From: Aphelenchoides besseyi
Lineage: Eukaryota; Nematoda; Chromadorea; Rhabditida; Aphelenchoididae
Assembly: GCA_024699855.1 (NCBI GenBank)
Contig: JAMPIQ010000003.1
Span: 620,001 to 684,000 of the forward strand
DNA: 64,000 nucleotides
Reading direction: 5' to 3'
Part shown: piece by piece, positions 19,610 through 31,986 of the stretch
Position numbering within the stretch: position 1 is the stretch's first letter
Layout of the letters: each line of letters opens with the position of its first letter
Translations under genes and position numbers: made by a program
Notes under the pieces: generated by a model
What the model was told of the DNA's origin: nothing
Seen by the model: only the letters and a program-made list of their open reading frames with translations
Database searches by the model: none

Positions 19610-20885
19610 TTAGTCAACAACTGTTCCGAGTTCGACGTTCATGTGCTCGTAGTCAAGAAACAAACAAAATTTGTCAAAAAGACCTAATATCCAACTCGTC
19701 GTACTCGTGTAACTCGCTGTCGGAATTGAGTAGATCTTCGTGTAGCAAAACCCCGTTTCTGGATCGTGAAAAAATTCGTTAATCAATTCATTGGACGAAA
19801 CTAAAATCGTTCGGTTTCCAATTCGTATCGTCATATCCAACTTTGTGGAGTTGCATGGCGCCGTCAATACTTCTTTAGAGGATGATTGGAATATAACACG
19901 ACGTTGGAGCAAGGAGCTTAGCTGATAAGCAGGAATCTGGAGCTTGGAGTCAAAGCTAAAAGTTATCTTTACATCCAGATTAGATTCTTCAGAAGAGTAC
20001 ACTTACGATCTGATTGAAATAAACTTGGTCCCTGATCTGAATTGATTCCGCTTTCAATAGCCAGTGATTTGGATAAACGATTGAATGTGCAGTCCATTGA
20101 TTTCCATGGCAATACGATGTGTTTGCTTTTTCTCCATATATCAACCATCCGTTCAATACGTCCGTTGGAACGACGCTGAGAACCGGACGATCGATTTTTT
20201 TCTGTTCGTACAGCTGATACGCGAATCCATTTTTACTGGGTGCTATGCCAAGAACGGCGCTATGGGTGTTTACAAATCTAAACATCCGCTAACTCTCTTG
20301 TATGTTCGCTTTACCTAATGTCAAAATAAAACAAATCAACAAATCGAAAGCTTCCAAATTTTTTGCCAAATGAGTTTTGGATCACGTCTTTGACCCAAAT
20401 GCCTTCGAACGGACGGTAATGAGCTGATCGGTAGTTCCATTTCTCGAATGGTTTAACGATCTCGTAAGTCGACGACTCGTTGGGGTTGTAATTAGCTACG
20501 TAAGAATTACCGCAATACAATCGACGATTCGTTGGACTTAAGTCGGGATCACAGCCAACAGGACAATAAGTGTAATAGAACGCATTTTCACATACTTAGT
20601 TTATTTACACAATGATTTCGACTCACGCTCTCGACAATATCTTGGACAATTGGTTTGGCGTATTCCGCAATTTTGATCAACAAAAAGAACCTCACCAACG
20701 AAGATGTTTATCGTTGCAATGGTGACATGTTGTTTGGGAGTTCCTGAAACGAGATCGACGTACACTAAAATCGAATAACCTTTTGTCTATGGCTCAAGAA
20801 CGTACTGCCTAGATAAAGTTCTAAAATGACTGGATTCTGTTCAGCTTGATAGGCAGAAACCAAGAGAAACAAAATGACGTGGAAA
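19610..20885 (-). CDS. Aspartic-protease-like protein lacking both catalytic motifs
   Basis: Minus-strand exons: about 20806-20885 (signal-peptide-like FLVFHVILFLLVSAYQAEQ), 20627-20764, 20315-20594, 20007-20277 and 19610-19966, with 32-41 bp introns in phase. The pepsin (A1) fold is visible as YVDLVSGTPKQ, CGNSYVANYNPNESSTYE, SAVLGIAPS and the closing WILGLFDKF...FLDYEH. The first active-site position, normally D-T/S-G after the GTP-Q strand, reads ATINIFVGEVLFVDQN. The second, before a LxxP turn, reads ITFSFDSKLQIP. Neither carries a DTG/DSG triad in register, so peptidase activity is unlikely. The C-terminal part is in one frame and conserved, which suggests a maintained non-enzymatic secreted protein. 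The start codon is uncertain because the leader frame has no ATG at the expected place. Confidence 0.7.
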
Positions 20886-21303
20886 ACAAGAAACGCATTT
20901 TGATTCGTCAAAAAACTCTGGAGACCTTGTTCATTTTCTTGCTCATTGCCACGAGTCGACTAATCACTCTTAAAGTACTTATCGTGAAGTTGACAATGCG
21001 AAGCGATTCTTTTTTTCCGACTGATTACGTTGTTGAACATTTTTCGAATTCGTTGTCGTGTTTGGTATCGCTGTTTCGATACAAAAAATATGTTGACAAG
21101 TTTATTTCAATTGCAGTTTTTGTTTAAAAATGACGAGCAAAACGACAATTCAATTATGTATTGGCATTAGTTTATGGTCATGAACTTTGAATATACTAGT
21201 AATTGTGTTAAGTACGTTTGGTGGTTCGAAAAATTGTACAAACACTAAGTGATCACTAAACCTAATGTCTGATGTTCGCTTAGACTAGTCACTTTTCGGT
21301 CAA
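20886..21303. other. Divergent promoter region
   Basis: Lies between the minus-strand protease-like gene and the plus-strand receptor gene. No further feature was recognised. Confidence 0.3.
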
Positions 21304-22531
21304 ATGAGTTGTTTTGCATCGAATGAAACCGCCGAACTTAAATTTGCAGATGACTTGGAGATTACTATTCATGCAAAAAGTAAGTCCTTAGTGTCAATTG
21401 TCTTAGCTTCTTGTAGACGTCTATTTCTATTGGAACACCTTCTTTTCTTTCATATCCATGCTCTTGAACGCTCTTATTTGTGTTGTAATTATTCGAAATC
21501 CGAATCCGTTGATTAAGATCAAGCCGATGCTTTTGGCTAACTCGATAAACAACTTTTTGTTTGCCGGATCCTACTTTTTCTTCGGCCGAGTAGGTTGACG
21601 TCTCTACGACTATAATCATTTGGTTTAGTACTTCTTCATTGGCTATAAATACATTATCATCGTATACATGGGGTTCATTAAACTCGAGAACCCAACTCTG
21701 ATGTTTCTCACAAACTTTACGGATTTCATCTTGAGTATGGCAAGTTGGGTTATGTCCGTTACTCAGTTTGTTTATCGGTATTTCATTGTAAAGAAGTAAG
21801 TTAAATGCAAAATAACATGTATCTTAAATTTTAGCAACAAACAACCTCACCCGTTTTACTTTATAACTTTTTCTCTCTTCCTACTTGGATTGCATCTCTT
21901 AGCGGCAGCAGACATCAATTCTAATGAACGTTTGGACGAACATATTCACAGGTCAAGAGAAATACTTCAGTATTACGGTTTCAATGTCCAGTCGAGTCGT
22001 TACGTCAAAGTATCTCTGACTTCAATTCAGAACAACCATTCTCTTTAGATGTTAAACGAAAGTAACAAATACTGCGATATGCTATATATAGTGTTGATAA
22101 TCTTTGATTTTCTTCTGATGATGTATTGTGCGATTAAAATCAGACGACTTCTTTGTCGATCAACTGCAATGAAATCAGCGGCTACGCGACTATTGAATCA
22201 GTCAATGAACAGAACAATTATTGCTATGGTCTGTTACTTTGTGTATTTCATTACTTTTGTGGCGTTTCAGGGCATCGTACCGACCATTTTGAACATTTTC
22301 CTGACGCTAGCGTTTCCCCTTCTCATTAATCGATGTCAATCGAATGCGGTCCTTTCGCTTCTGCTCTTGACTTGTTTCCTTTTCGCATCTTCATTGCATG
22401 CGTGCGTTTCAATTGCGTTCATTCGCTTCTACAGAGACGCCTTTCTCACACTCATCACTTTTGGATTGTACAAGAAACCGAAACACACCAAAAAAGTTCT
22501 ACCACTGAACATTGGGCAACCTCGTTACTAA
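21304..22531 (+). CDS. Seven-transmembrane chemoreceptor-like protein
   Basis: Five exons join in phase: 21304-21379, 21417-21599, 21629-21795, 21835-22009 and 22049-22531. The protein (about 360 residues) begins MSCFASNETAEL and has about seven hydrophobic helices, for example FISMLLNALICVVIIRNP, FFIGYKYIIIVYMGF, LYIVLIIFDFLLMMYCAI and AMVCYFVYFITFVAF. It ends with a basic tail KKPKHTKK. The N-terminal helix with IRNPNPLIKIKPML resembles the first loop of nematode serpentine receptors. Exact family (str, srd, srsx and so on) was not determined. Such receptors usually sense chemicals at ciliated neurons. Confidence 0.75.
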
Positions 22532-23040
22532 CATTCTTATTACGATAAAAAGATTAAATAATTGATGAGTTGTATGAAACGTTTCCACGTTACCGTATTG
22601 AACCAAATGCACTCTAAATTTCGTCGTCTCAGCTAATTGACTCGGAGGATGTCCGCTTTCAATTAGAAGTTTTAATTGTGGAGCTCGAGCAAAATCTCCA
22701 TGAGGAGTAACATAATCAAAGATGACACGTCATTGCGGTAGTTTGGTTTCTGATGTAGCAGTAAGTTGAACTCTACGCGTCCAACTTCGCTGGTACAAAT
22801 TCTGCAAGCCAATAGAGAATTAGTGACATTGTTTCTTGTCGTCACTACAAATGAAGAGAATTGAAAGCTCAGTAACCAAACCAAGTTTATTGTTTGACGA
22901 ACAAAAGGCACAAAAAAGTTTTAAACTTGAGATCGCAAACTCAAAACTCATTCTAATCGTATAGTCGTTGGAAGAAGACATGTGACCGACTTTGTCAATA
23001 AAAACAATTGAAATCATGAATCTAACAGATTCGAACGCTT
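22532..23040. other. Spacer with weak minus-strand frames
   Basis: Minus-strand frames at 22672-22911 and 22820-23017 overlap and show hydrophobic pieces but no domain or convincing splice structure. Confidence 0.25.
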
Positions 23041-23059
23041 AACTTCAGTCGTCAATAAG

Positions 23060-24020
23060 ATGACCGCACAGGTTGTTTCAAGGTAAAATTTTGTCCAAAA
23101 GCCACGATCGACTTCAATTACTAGTAATTTCTCTTCAAAGCAACAAATCCACTTGTGTTCTTAGGCTCCAGTTCAGCGATAGGCCAATTCAGGGCCCTGA
23201 ACTTTGCAATCAACGATGTCAACGTCGCAATCCACGGACATAATCGAAGCGTCTTGAAATCAACTAACAGTCAGAATTCTAACCTTCGCTAGTTGCAGAA
23301 AATAAAAAGTCTTCGTTCAATGCAAATGTTTCAACAAGTAACATTCATGTGGTCTGTGGTTCATTGGAAGATGAACGAGTTTTGGAGTTGATGGCCAACG
23401 AAACAGTCGAGAAGTTTGGCGCGGAAACTTAAGAAAAATCTGGAGATATGAGTCCAACTTCAACGCCAACTTTCGACTAAATAATGAATGTAAATTTGAG
23501 AGCGCGAGTTGACCACAAATTTTAATTCGATCATCAGTTGAGATTCGTGCTTCTGACTCAACGATCAGTTTTACATCTAATCCGAAAGCTCAATCGTAAA
23601 TGTGAGTAGTGTTTCGGTTCACAAACCACTTTTCTGCGGCTACTTCTATTCGACTTCAAAAGGTGCCCTCAAACATTACATCAAGTGGATGAGCTTAAAG
23701 ATGGTGAGAAGTGGAGTTTGTGTTTATTGTGTTCAGTGAGTTTCGATCGTGAGTTACGCGCTTATTCGTTTAGATCAAGTTGTATGAGCACTTCGTTTAT
23801 GGGTTTCGTACGCTCCGCGATGCCAATCGATTTGACGAGCGCCCACGAAAATCATTTGGTTTTAACACGCCGCTGAAAAGAAACACGAAAAGCCGTCGAA
23901 ATCATCGAATTTCTCGCCCCAAATCGGCATCATTCACAACCGGCGCATAGTTCCGGTTGATGGAAGATTCACGAATGCAATCGTCATGCTCAACGGTTAT
24001 CTGGAGTTGGTTTGCAAGTA
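23060..24020 (+). pseudogene. Short-chain dehydrogenase/reductase (SDR) pseudogene
   Basis: Ordered SDR landmarks occur on the plus strand in changing frames: GSSSAIGQFRALNFAIND (cofactor loop, near 23170), NIHVVCGSLEDERV...TVEKFG (near 23345-23425), MNVNLRARVDH (near 23490), NVSSVSV followed by YSTSKGALKHYIK with the catalytic Tyr-x-x-x-Lys (near 23600-23690), SFMGFV, AVEIIEFLAPN (near 23900) and PVDGRFTNA (near 23960). Stops and frame changes separate these blocks, and the expected NNAG segment is not seen. The gene once encoded an NAD(P)-dependent oxidoreductase of about 260 residues and is now broken. Confidence 0.75.
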
Positions 24021-24087
24021 CACGACGAGATGACTCGTCTGTTGTGAACTCCACGAGAACAAAAAATGCTCCCAATTTTTAGACGCA

Positions 24088-24429
24088 TTGTTGCAACAAC
24101 CAATTAACACAAAGAACAACAATCTCGGATTTGACACAAAGTTTATGCTAGACTTTGATAATCGAATTCTCGCGACCAGTCACGTGCACAACCTCACCGG
24201 TTTGGATGTTCAAGTTTCTAGTTTTTGCAGTGGATTTGTTAAAATGACGGCAAAGAACGACACTTTGAAGAAGCTAATCGCCCGAAGCTTCTTTGGCGAT
24301 TCCTTTCGAAATCGAATATCCGCTCATTATCGTAATGAAGTTGACGAGTGTACAGTAGGCTTTGAGAGCGTCAACGTTCAAAGGTTCTTAATTGGAGCGA
24401 ACAATCCGCTACGCGAACTCCGCCAGTAA
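24088..24429 (+). CDS. Hypothetical protein or exon after the SDR remnant
   Basis: An open frame of 113 codons reads MLQQPINTKNNNLGFDTKF and ends NNPLRELRQ. It is not similar to SDR proteins. It may be an exon of another decayed gene. No family was recognised. Confidence 0.25.
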   Translation: MLQQPINTKNNNLGFDTKFMLDFDNRILATSHVHNLTGLDVQVSSFCSGFVKMTAKNDTLKKLIARSFFGDSFRNRISAHYRNEVDECTVGFESVNVQRFLIGANNPLRELRQ

Positions 24430-27400
24430 ACAGCGGTAAAGACTTCCGCTGTTTACGTAACTAATCGCATAACCCGCAGCTGCAAAACACAAAATGACCG
24501 TCTGTTTGTAGTCCTCATTAGGGAATGGAAACATCTGATTGAGTTTCGATAGTTCCTGTGAGTGATGACAAACCTCTGTGTAGTCCTCTCCGGGTCTTTT
24601 GTGCTGCAGCACAAACCTTAACGTTACTAATTGAGACGCTGCACGCTTCTGATTTGCTCTTTGCTTCGTTCCGCGATTTGTGAAGCAGTGAAGTCGCTTT
24701 TTGTCTTCAACAGTCGGACGTTTGTTTGATCAAACAAAAAGATTGATCATTGAAATGGAGCAGCAGAAATCTTCATGCGTCAAAAGCAATTTCTGACTGA
24801 TAACTCAAATAAAACCTTTCTACAGCAAGAGAGGACACGAAACGACGTTTGTTACACTGTCGACTTGAGAGCTCAATCATTGGTTTGGACTCTTGAAGTC
24901 GTGTACGGTCGTTAGCGATGTGTGCGCGAACGTGATCGATGGTTCGCCTAATCGAATTGCGACGAATGGGTGTGAGGGTGGATCGACGGATACAAGGGAA
25001 CAACAATTAAGACGTAACAGTCAACAGCAAAACAATCTTTAAAGTCGAATTCAACGACATGCGCGCGAACAAAGTACGTTCGCTTTTACGGTAAGAAGTG
25101 ATGTTGACGGGTTTGAAGAAGATTGCTTTTGACTTCGAAAGACGCGCAAACTTTATAGTTGATTCATTCGTGGCCGTGTAGTCTCACATTGTTAACGATC
25201 TTTAGTCATGATTAACAAAACTTTCTGTTGGCGGGCGTTCTCTTGGACTCTCGCCGCTCGAACGTCGTAAATTGGAATTCGCTTTCCAGATTTTCAATTT
25301 TGAACCTTCGTTCTTTTTCCCCATCTGGTCGCTTTTTTGTTTTCTTGTCTCGATCATTGCGCCGTGCGTGTTTTCTGCTTCGTTTCGAACACCAAACGCC
25401 GCGGCCGCACATTTGAACTCGACGGTCGAAGTTTTGGAAAAGAGCAGATTTTGTTCCTCCCGCTTTTTTCGGTTAACTCCCACGCCTGAAGTACAAAAAA
25501 GAGTTCCAGATAGACGACCAACCGTTTTTTTTGCGTGCAATTCCCTCGCCCGCTAAAAAACTCTCGTTCCAATCGAACGTTTTCTTAACGTGCGTTTTCG
25601 AAAATCGATTGCGCGACGCATTATCGAGAACGCGAGATACGAATCGGCCTCGACGTGACTACCAAAAGATCCAAAACACTAACGCGATCTCTTCTTTTCT
25701 ACTTTACGCATTACCGTAAGGTTTTTTGACGTTCGAAAAATCTCGCCGACCTTCCGTCCACCGGGCTCACGGTGCAAACAAAACCGATCGAGCACGAAAA
25801 AAGGTTCCTAGAAAACAAAAACAGTTTTTATTGAATTTGGACTCGTTTCATTTTCTGCTCTCGATGTTTGAGCGTGCGGGTTGCGGTACGCAGAGCACAA
25901 ACGCATCCAACTGTCCACCGTACGTCGCTCGATCGTTTCATCAAACTCCCTCACACAAAACTTTTTCAACAAGTTGGATTGCTTAACGTTTCGTGTGCGC
26001 GTGAAGATCGACGTGGCTGATCACCGTGATGTAACGAGAAAAAGCGCGACGACCCAAATTTCCAAAGCGCAAATTAGATGTGATCTCAAACGAAAAGAAG
26101 TCATGCGGGGTTCACAAATTGTCACCCCGTCGTTGATGTTTAATTCGCGAAAGTTGGGCGTGCGTGCGAATCTTCCGAAATGAACTCGTGGGTCACATTT
26201 TTTGCTCTTTCGAAGATCATTGGGTGCAAATTTTTACATCATTACGATAATCCTCTTCTTTCCTCTCCTCATTATTCCCAGCATCTTAATCCTAACCGTA
26301 TGGTCAAATACAAAGCTTAATAGCTAAAAATAAAAACTCCAGTTGTCATGCGTCTAGTTTAGGGCCGCTCGGCGAAATTTGTTGCGGGCGACAATGAAGG
26401 GTTGATCGCCGACGTGAAGAGAAGACACTACTTGAAGTGTAGGGAAGGTCTATTTGGCAACAGATCGATTTGTTTGAGACCCCCGTGACTTATCAGATCG
26501 TAGTTGGAGTTTTGTATTCAAAAAATTTTAAGTTTATCTCGAGATCCGTGTTCAGATAAATGCCCATTAAGCATTCCGCCAGCACGAAGCTCGTGGTATC
26601 AATGTGATACATCTTGCCAGACCGCTTATCGCACGAATTTCGCACAAAATCCCAAAAAAACTCGTTTGCATGAAGAGCGTGTGCGTACGTGCGGTTCAAC
26701 GGGTTCAACTTGCGAAATTCCGTTTGCCTTTCGAACCGCCGTCAGTCCACACGGATTTTGAACTTCTTTTTGTTTTAACGCAAACAGAAGGCTTTGTCGA
26801 ATTCCGCGTCTTGACTTTCCACTGCGCGAATCAATTTTCCCCTTCTCCGTGCGCAACGTTTGCCAGTCCAAATGTACAGGACGATGTTTGATCGTTCGCG
26901 ATGCGAGAAACGCGGCGCCCGTGTGCGTTTCTCTACACTTTGGAGTCTGCACGAAGAATTTTTCGAAGGCACTCTTTTTTTCGTTCCGCTTTTTTTGCGT
27001 CAGGTGGAAAGCCATGAAGCGGAGAGTCACAGTTCCAAATTGAATGTCCGATTTCTGTAGTTCGAAAGATCAAACATTGACTAATCTCTAGCGTTGCGGC
27101 GGGCGCACGACAAACGTTTGCGCCTTCCAAACATTCGCAACAAGTGATCAACCAACGTCGATGCGCAAAAAAGAATTGAACCCGTTGAACTTTTTTTACG
27201 AGCGCACTTCCCCCTTTTCCTTCCTCGTGCTCTGTTCTTTGGTTTTTATGTTAAAAGGCAGCGTGAGTTTGTCATCGTTTGCATCAAAGCCCAATTAGGA
27301 GAAGAGAGAGGACGACGCTGGCGCATTTTATTTGCGTAGCTTGTGATCTCGAATTAAAACGCTCAATCTTCCCGCCCTGAAAAAGGTTCAAATGAACGCC

Positions 27401-28331
27401 CGGCGCAAAATTGTAACTCTAAATTCCAGTTTACTCGCTACTTTGTGCCCATTGAGTTCGTTGTAGCCACAGAATTGAATTCCGCGTTTTCGTGACTTTT
27501 TGGAGCATCAAAAATCGGTCCATTTGTGCAATACGTTTTTTGGCACAAGGCGGGGCAAAAACTTAATTTGACTTTTGAGCGCGGATTACGGTCGTTGGGG
27601 ATTGACGGCCGTGAGTGTAACAAATAAAACATGACTTTCAACAAACTTTCTGTTTTCATCCGCTTACTCTCGATGCCGCGTTTTGTATGGCAGATAAGCG
27701 GATTCACCGAAGTTTGCAAATCTCGAGAAAAACGGGAGAAACTACCAATTGGATTCGAATCACCGTAGCCATCGAAAAAGTGAAGGGAAAACCAGCGCCG
27801 CAGTAGTTCGTTGACTACTCTGAAACTTTGCTTTTTCGTTCGTAGTTTTTCGCGTTTGCATCAGATTAATAAGTTTATTGTCCTTCGAGCGTCAGATGAC
27901 TCTCGTTGGTAGTACGCGTTTTTGTTGAAGGACACATGCTTATCAGCTTGTTCCATTTTTGTCGAGTTGATGACCATAAGCAGCGTACGCTCTCTGTCCC
28001 CAAAAGCACTACACGCATACTTCTTTTGCGTTTCCCGCCCCGAGCAGACATTGAAGCTTCATTACGAAGTTCAAGTTGGGCGGGACCCAAACGGTCATGT
28101 TCAATTTTTCGTTTTCTCGCTTTGGGTTTCAGTCTTCCAATCGATTATTGAGTTTCTGGCCACTTCGATCTTCATTTTGGCCATCTTGAAGGGGCGGGTG
28201 GGAGTTTGTGAAGGCGGGGCATGGAAATGGTCTTCTGGAGACTACGATTTTGTTTTATATTCGACAAAGATTGTACTATTACTTTTTTGTGGGGCGGGTT
28301 TTCGATTTTGCTCACCCGATCGTTTTCAGAA
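24430..28331. other. Long region without recognisable genes upstream of the nuclear receptor
   Basis: About 3.9 kb contains many short overlapping frames on both strands but no domain, no splice-joined model and no transposon ends that I could identify. It is relatively low in stop codons, which explains the long chance frames. It probably holds the promoter and 5' non-coding exons of the downstream nuclear receptor; the receptor's first coding exon is preceded by a TTTTCAG acceptor at 28323-28329. Confidence 0.35.
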
Positions 28332-31300
28332 ATGTCAATGGGAATAACGGCTCCCGGCTCTGTCGAATCAATGGAATCAACGCCGAGTACGAGTAACGAA
28401 AGTGTTCACGACAACTCCTCCGCTCACTCGCCCTCATCGGCAGGAACATGTCCAGGTAATTGTTGAGGATTCCGTTCGATTTTCACTTTTTGAATTTCAG
28501 TTTGTGGTGATTCAGCGTGGAACAGGTAATTCAAAGGATTTTTTCGTAGGAGTCGAAAAGCTTCTATTCTTTTCGATTGACATCTTTTCTGTCAATTGAA
28601 CTTTAAGTCGATCAATAACACTTTATCGTTTAGACACTTTGGAGTCGTGAGTTGCAATGCATGGTGAGTTTTGTGTTTTGCTGACTGATCGGGAACTCAA
28701 AACTGCGCAAACACTTCAACAACCTCCTCGCGAGTTCCGGCGATTTTTCAATTAAAACAATTTTGTTACCGTAAACTTCCGATTCAAAAACTATGCAAGA
28801 AAGGCTTCTGCTTTGGGGAATGCACAAACGTTCGATCGTTAAAAATCTGTTCCCTACGTTTCTCCAGTTTGATTCGTTGCCTGTGTGCAACGTGTAGTAT
28901 AGAGGTTGGTCGATGATGGCGAGTCGACTGATGAGAATAGACGTCCGATCAATTGCACTTGGAATCACGTGTTTCCGAAAGCGGAAACGAATGAAGTACA
29001 AGTCTACCGATCAATGATCGTGGGGGTGGGTGTTTGGGAAGTGGAATCGGTTTTCGAACATTCAAATACAAAAACTGAGTTTTGAGCTTCCGTCATCTTC
29101 AACTGTTTAACATCCGAAATAATCTCCGCTATCTTTCAGTGCTGCTTTTTTCCGCAGAACCGTAGCCCTTCGCAAGTCGTACATTTGTGTTCGCGGAAAG
29201 AACTGCGATGTAACTCAAGGTAAGTGGCTACGAGAAGGAATGGTGTTTCTGTTTTTTTTTGTATGCAACTTTGATTGATGGGGACTGTATCAATGAGAAG
29301 GAAGTGATGTCAATAGAACAAGTTTTTTATCTCAAAACGTTTTCCTTTTATTTGTATACGAAACTCGTGATCATTTTCCTACACTTATGAATAGTGAATC
29401 AAAGAGCAACTGGTATATCGAACTAAACGACATCGTATTTCAGATTCCGCTCGACATCTCTGCAAATTTTGCCGTTTCCAGAATTGCATTCTTCACGGCA
29501 TGTGTATTGGAGGTAAGCGAATTACGAGCTCATGAAGCAGCGTCTCCATCGGAAGGGTACTTGAACGCATTTTGTCGGGTACATCAGCACAACGACGTCG
29601 AGCAATCGATTCGCGGAAGACGCTGCGGAAGGTTCTTTGGCAACGACAAAGTTATGAGCAAATTCCACGCTTTTTGTTTGCCGAAACATTCTCCCGCTCG
29701 CACTGTGCTTTTTAATCGTTGCGGATGTCTGACGTCGAGATTGTGAATGCGTTCTCGATGGTAACAAAAACGATTCGCTTTTGCAAAGAAATTTGTGTGC
29801 TCGTCCAAAACACAAAGCGCGTTGATTCGACGCTTTTGCACGCACCGTCGCTCACTTTCCTCTTCGCCATTGTCCTCCCTGGGGTGTTTGGACTTCGGAA
29901 GCGTGGAGCATCTTTCCATGTTCGGCGATGATCTTGCGAAGAAGCGGGAAGGAAACGTGTGGCCGCCCGAACTACAAAACGCTAACACACACACGCAAAT
30001 TCTGAACCCGAATTTGTTTTCTCCGATTAGCCGTCTGTTTTCGGCGACGCAAAACACCTTCGAACATGTAATTATCTTTGCGAAGTCCAACCGTCGAATT
30101 CAAACATCAACAACTTATCGTATAGGATAACGCAAACTTTTCCAGCGGTCTTCACTCGACCACCACAAAACGATTTTAACGCTTTCGAAGAGACCGCACT
30201 ACTGCGCAAACTTCTGGAATGTCGGAATGCGGTTTTCGTGGATCGCTTCAACGCGACAATCAAAGTCAATAATGGACGTCAAGAAGCCGTTCATTTGGGA
30301 CGTAAACAACCCACGGCCACGCACACGATTCGCGCCGTTCAAGCGGAATTCATTGTCATGACCTCATGTCTTCGTCAATGCGGACTTCGACAGATGGGTG
30401 TTGATGGATTGGAGTTGAGCAAATTAGGTGCCTGTTTATTCTACCAATGGGTCTGCTTCAATTGTATTGCCGGAACGTGAGTTTTTCTTTCAACTTTCAT
30501 TCACATGATGGTTTTAGTTTACGAAACGGTGGTCACAATCTGAACGAAGCCTTCTTTGTCGACGAATCACATATTCCGGTGAATTTCGATTCGGTAAAAA
30601 GCTATGTTGAGACCTTCAAAGATCTCGTTGATCCAAAATACGTTGTTTGGTAGGCAGATGAAAAGGAATTCGAGGCTTATGCGATTTTTTCAGTGCCGAA
30701 CTAACTGAGGAACAAATCGAAGAACGTTGGAATGAAGCTGCCCTGTAAGTTAAGGGTTTCTGGTGCTGTTTAGTCAATGCACTTTAGACTTTCGTTCCGT
30801 TTCTGTCGGGCGATCGTCAACGCGGCTATTAAGTTGCACAAAGCACGTTTGGATGACACGGAGTTTGCCGGTAGGTGATCTATCGTTTGCATTCTAACCG
30901 TTGCTGACATTTTAGTCATGAGCCAAATGATGACATTAAAAATGGGTAAGCGAATTAGCAATCGAAACTTAAATTAACTCCACCGATCTTTTCAGCCACT
31001 CGCATCTTTCCTGATAACGAGAATCTTCGTCGCTACATGAACATTTTGTTCGAAACCATGCGTCATCACTACGAATCGAATTTCGACGATACGGCCGTTC
31101 GCCTCGGCAATCTGATTTTGTTATCGAACGAAATCGAGGTAAACAATCGTTTGAGTCAAAGAGCCATGATCAAGAACTATTTTCAGACCGTGACTTTTGC
31201 TTTCGAAGAATCGATTGTTGCGTTGAATGGCGTTGGCTACGAGCCGGTACTCACACAGATTCTTCGTAGTCAGTTGTTTGCCGAACAAAGTAAGCTCAAA

Positions 31301-31410
31301 AATATCTACGGTCTTAATTAACTCTCCATTTGGTTGCAGTCTTCAACACCGCAAGCAATTTGACGATCAACGAACAAGCGAGCATCAACATTATCACGGA
31401 TGTTTGTTAG
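28332..31410 (+). CDS. Nuclear hormone receptor
   Basis: Thirteen exons join in phase, from ATG 28332 to the stop at 31408-31410 (first exon 28332-28455, DNA-binding exons 28501-28525, 28634-28663, 29140-29219 and 29444-29512, then ligand-domain exons from 30146). The DNA-binding domain has two C4 zinc fingers: CPVCGDSAWNRHFGVVSCNAC with P-box CNACAAFF, and a second ending HLCKFCRFQNCILHGMCIG. A 633-bp intron separates it from the ligand-binding domain (AEFIVMTSCLRQCGL, KSYVETFKDL, RYMNILFETMRHHYESNF). The P-box is the type common in nematode-expanded receptors. No clear AF-2 activation helix is visible at the C-terminus (NEQASINIITDVC). It is a ligand-regulated or orphan transcription factor. 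Confidence 0.9.
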
Positions 31411-31986
31411 ATTTGTTCTCATTCATTGTATTGTAATTGTTAGTTGTACTCTTTGGAGAGCACGTAGTTAAGGTCCGTAGATTAGTTTTCTTTTCGTCGT
31501 TGATATTTGCCAATTGATTTTAATCATCTTCTGCATTGCATGTGGGCTTTTAATCCACTAGATGAATGGAAGTACGAAGAACTGGTTAATTAAATGCTTG
31601 TTTATACTTTTTTATTTACTTCCAAATTTCCAAAACGTAGTTATTAATCCGCACACGATCACTTGTTCGCTGGGATTAACGATATGGAAACCATTCATCG
31701 CAAAAACAAATGACTCAGCGACTCACTCTCTTATGGCTAAATACCTATTATGTTAGGCTCTCTTATCGTCTTCATTCCAAAAACTCCATACGTCTACCTT
31801 CATTTTCACACTCAATCCCGGTTATATTCGAAAACATCTGCTGGTTCTCTTACGTTTAATTATTCTTCATATCCAACTTTGTATGTCATTCAGCACCCTA
31901 ATAACATCTGGACTAGAAATTTGTAATAAAAAGACTTTAATTTATTAAATTGATAAAAAGGTTGAAATCTCTAAGGTAACCGGTGT
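31411..31986. other. Convergent intergenic region
   Basis: AT-rich 3' flank shared by the nuclear receptor and the minus-strand gene. Includes AATAAA at 31925-31930. Nothing else was recognised. Confidence 0.3.

Noticed and set aside
25202..27151. Many overlapping 60-130 codon frames on both strands
   Set aside because: Composition with few stops produces open frames in most phases; none has a domain, splice partners or consistent codon use.
29584..30090. 168-codon minus-strand frame inside the nuclear receptor intron
   Set aside because: No domain, several similar-sized frames overlap on the other strand, and the region is bounded by the receptor's own splice sites.
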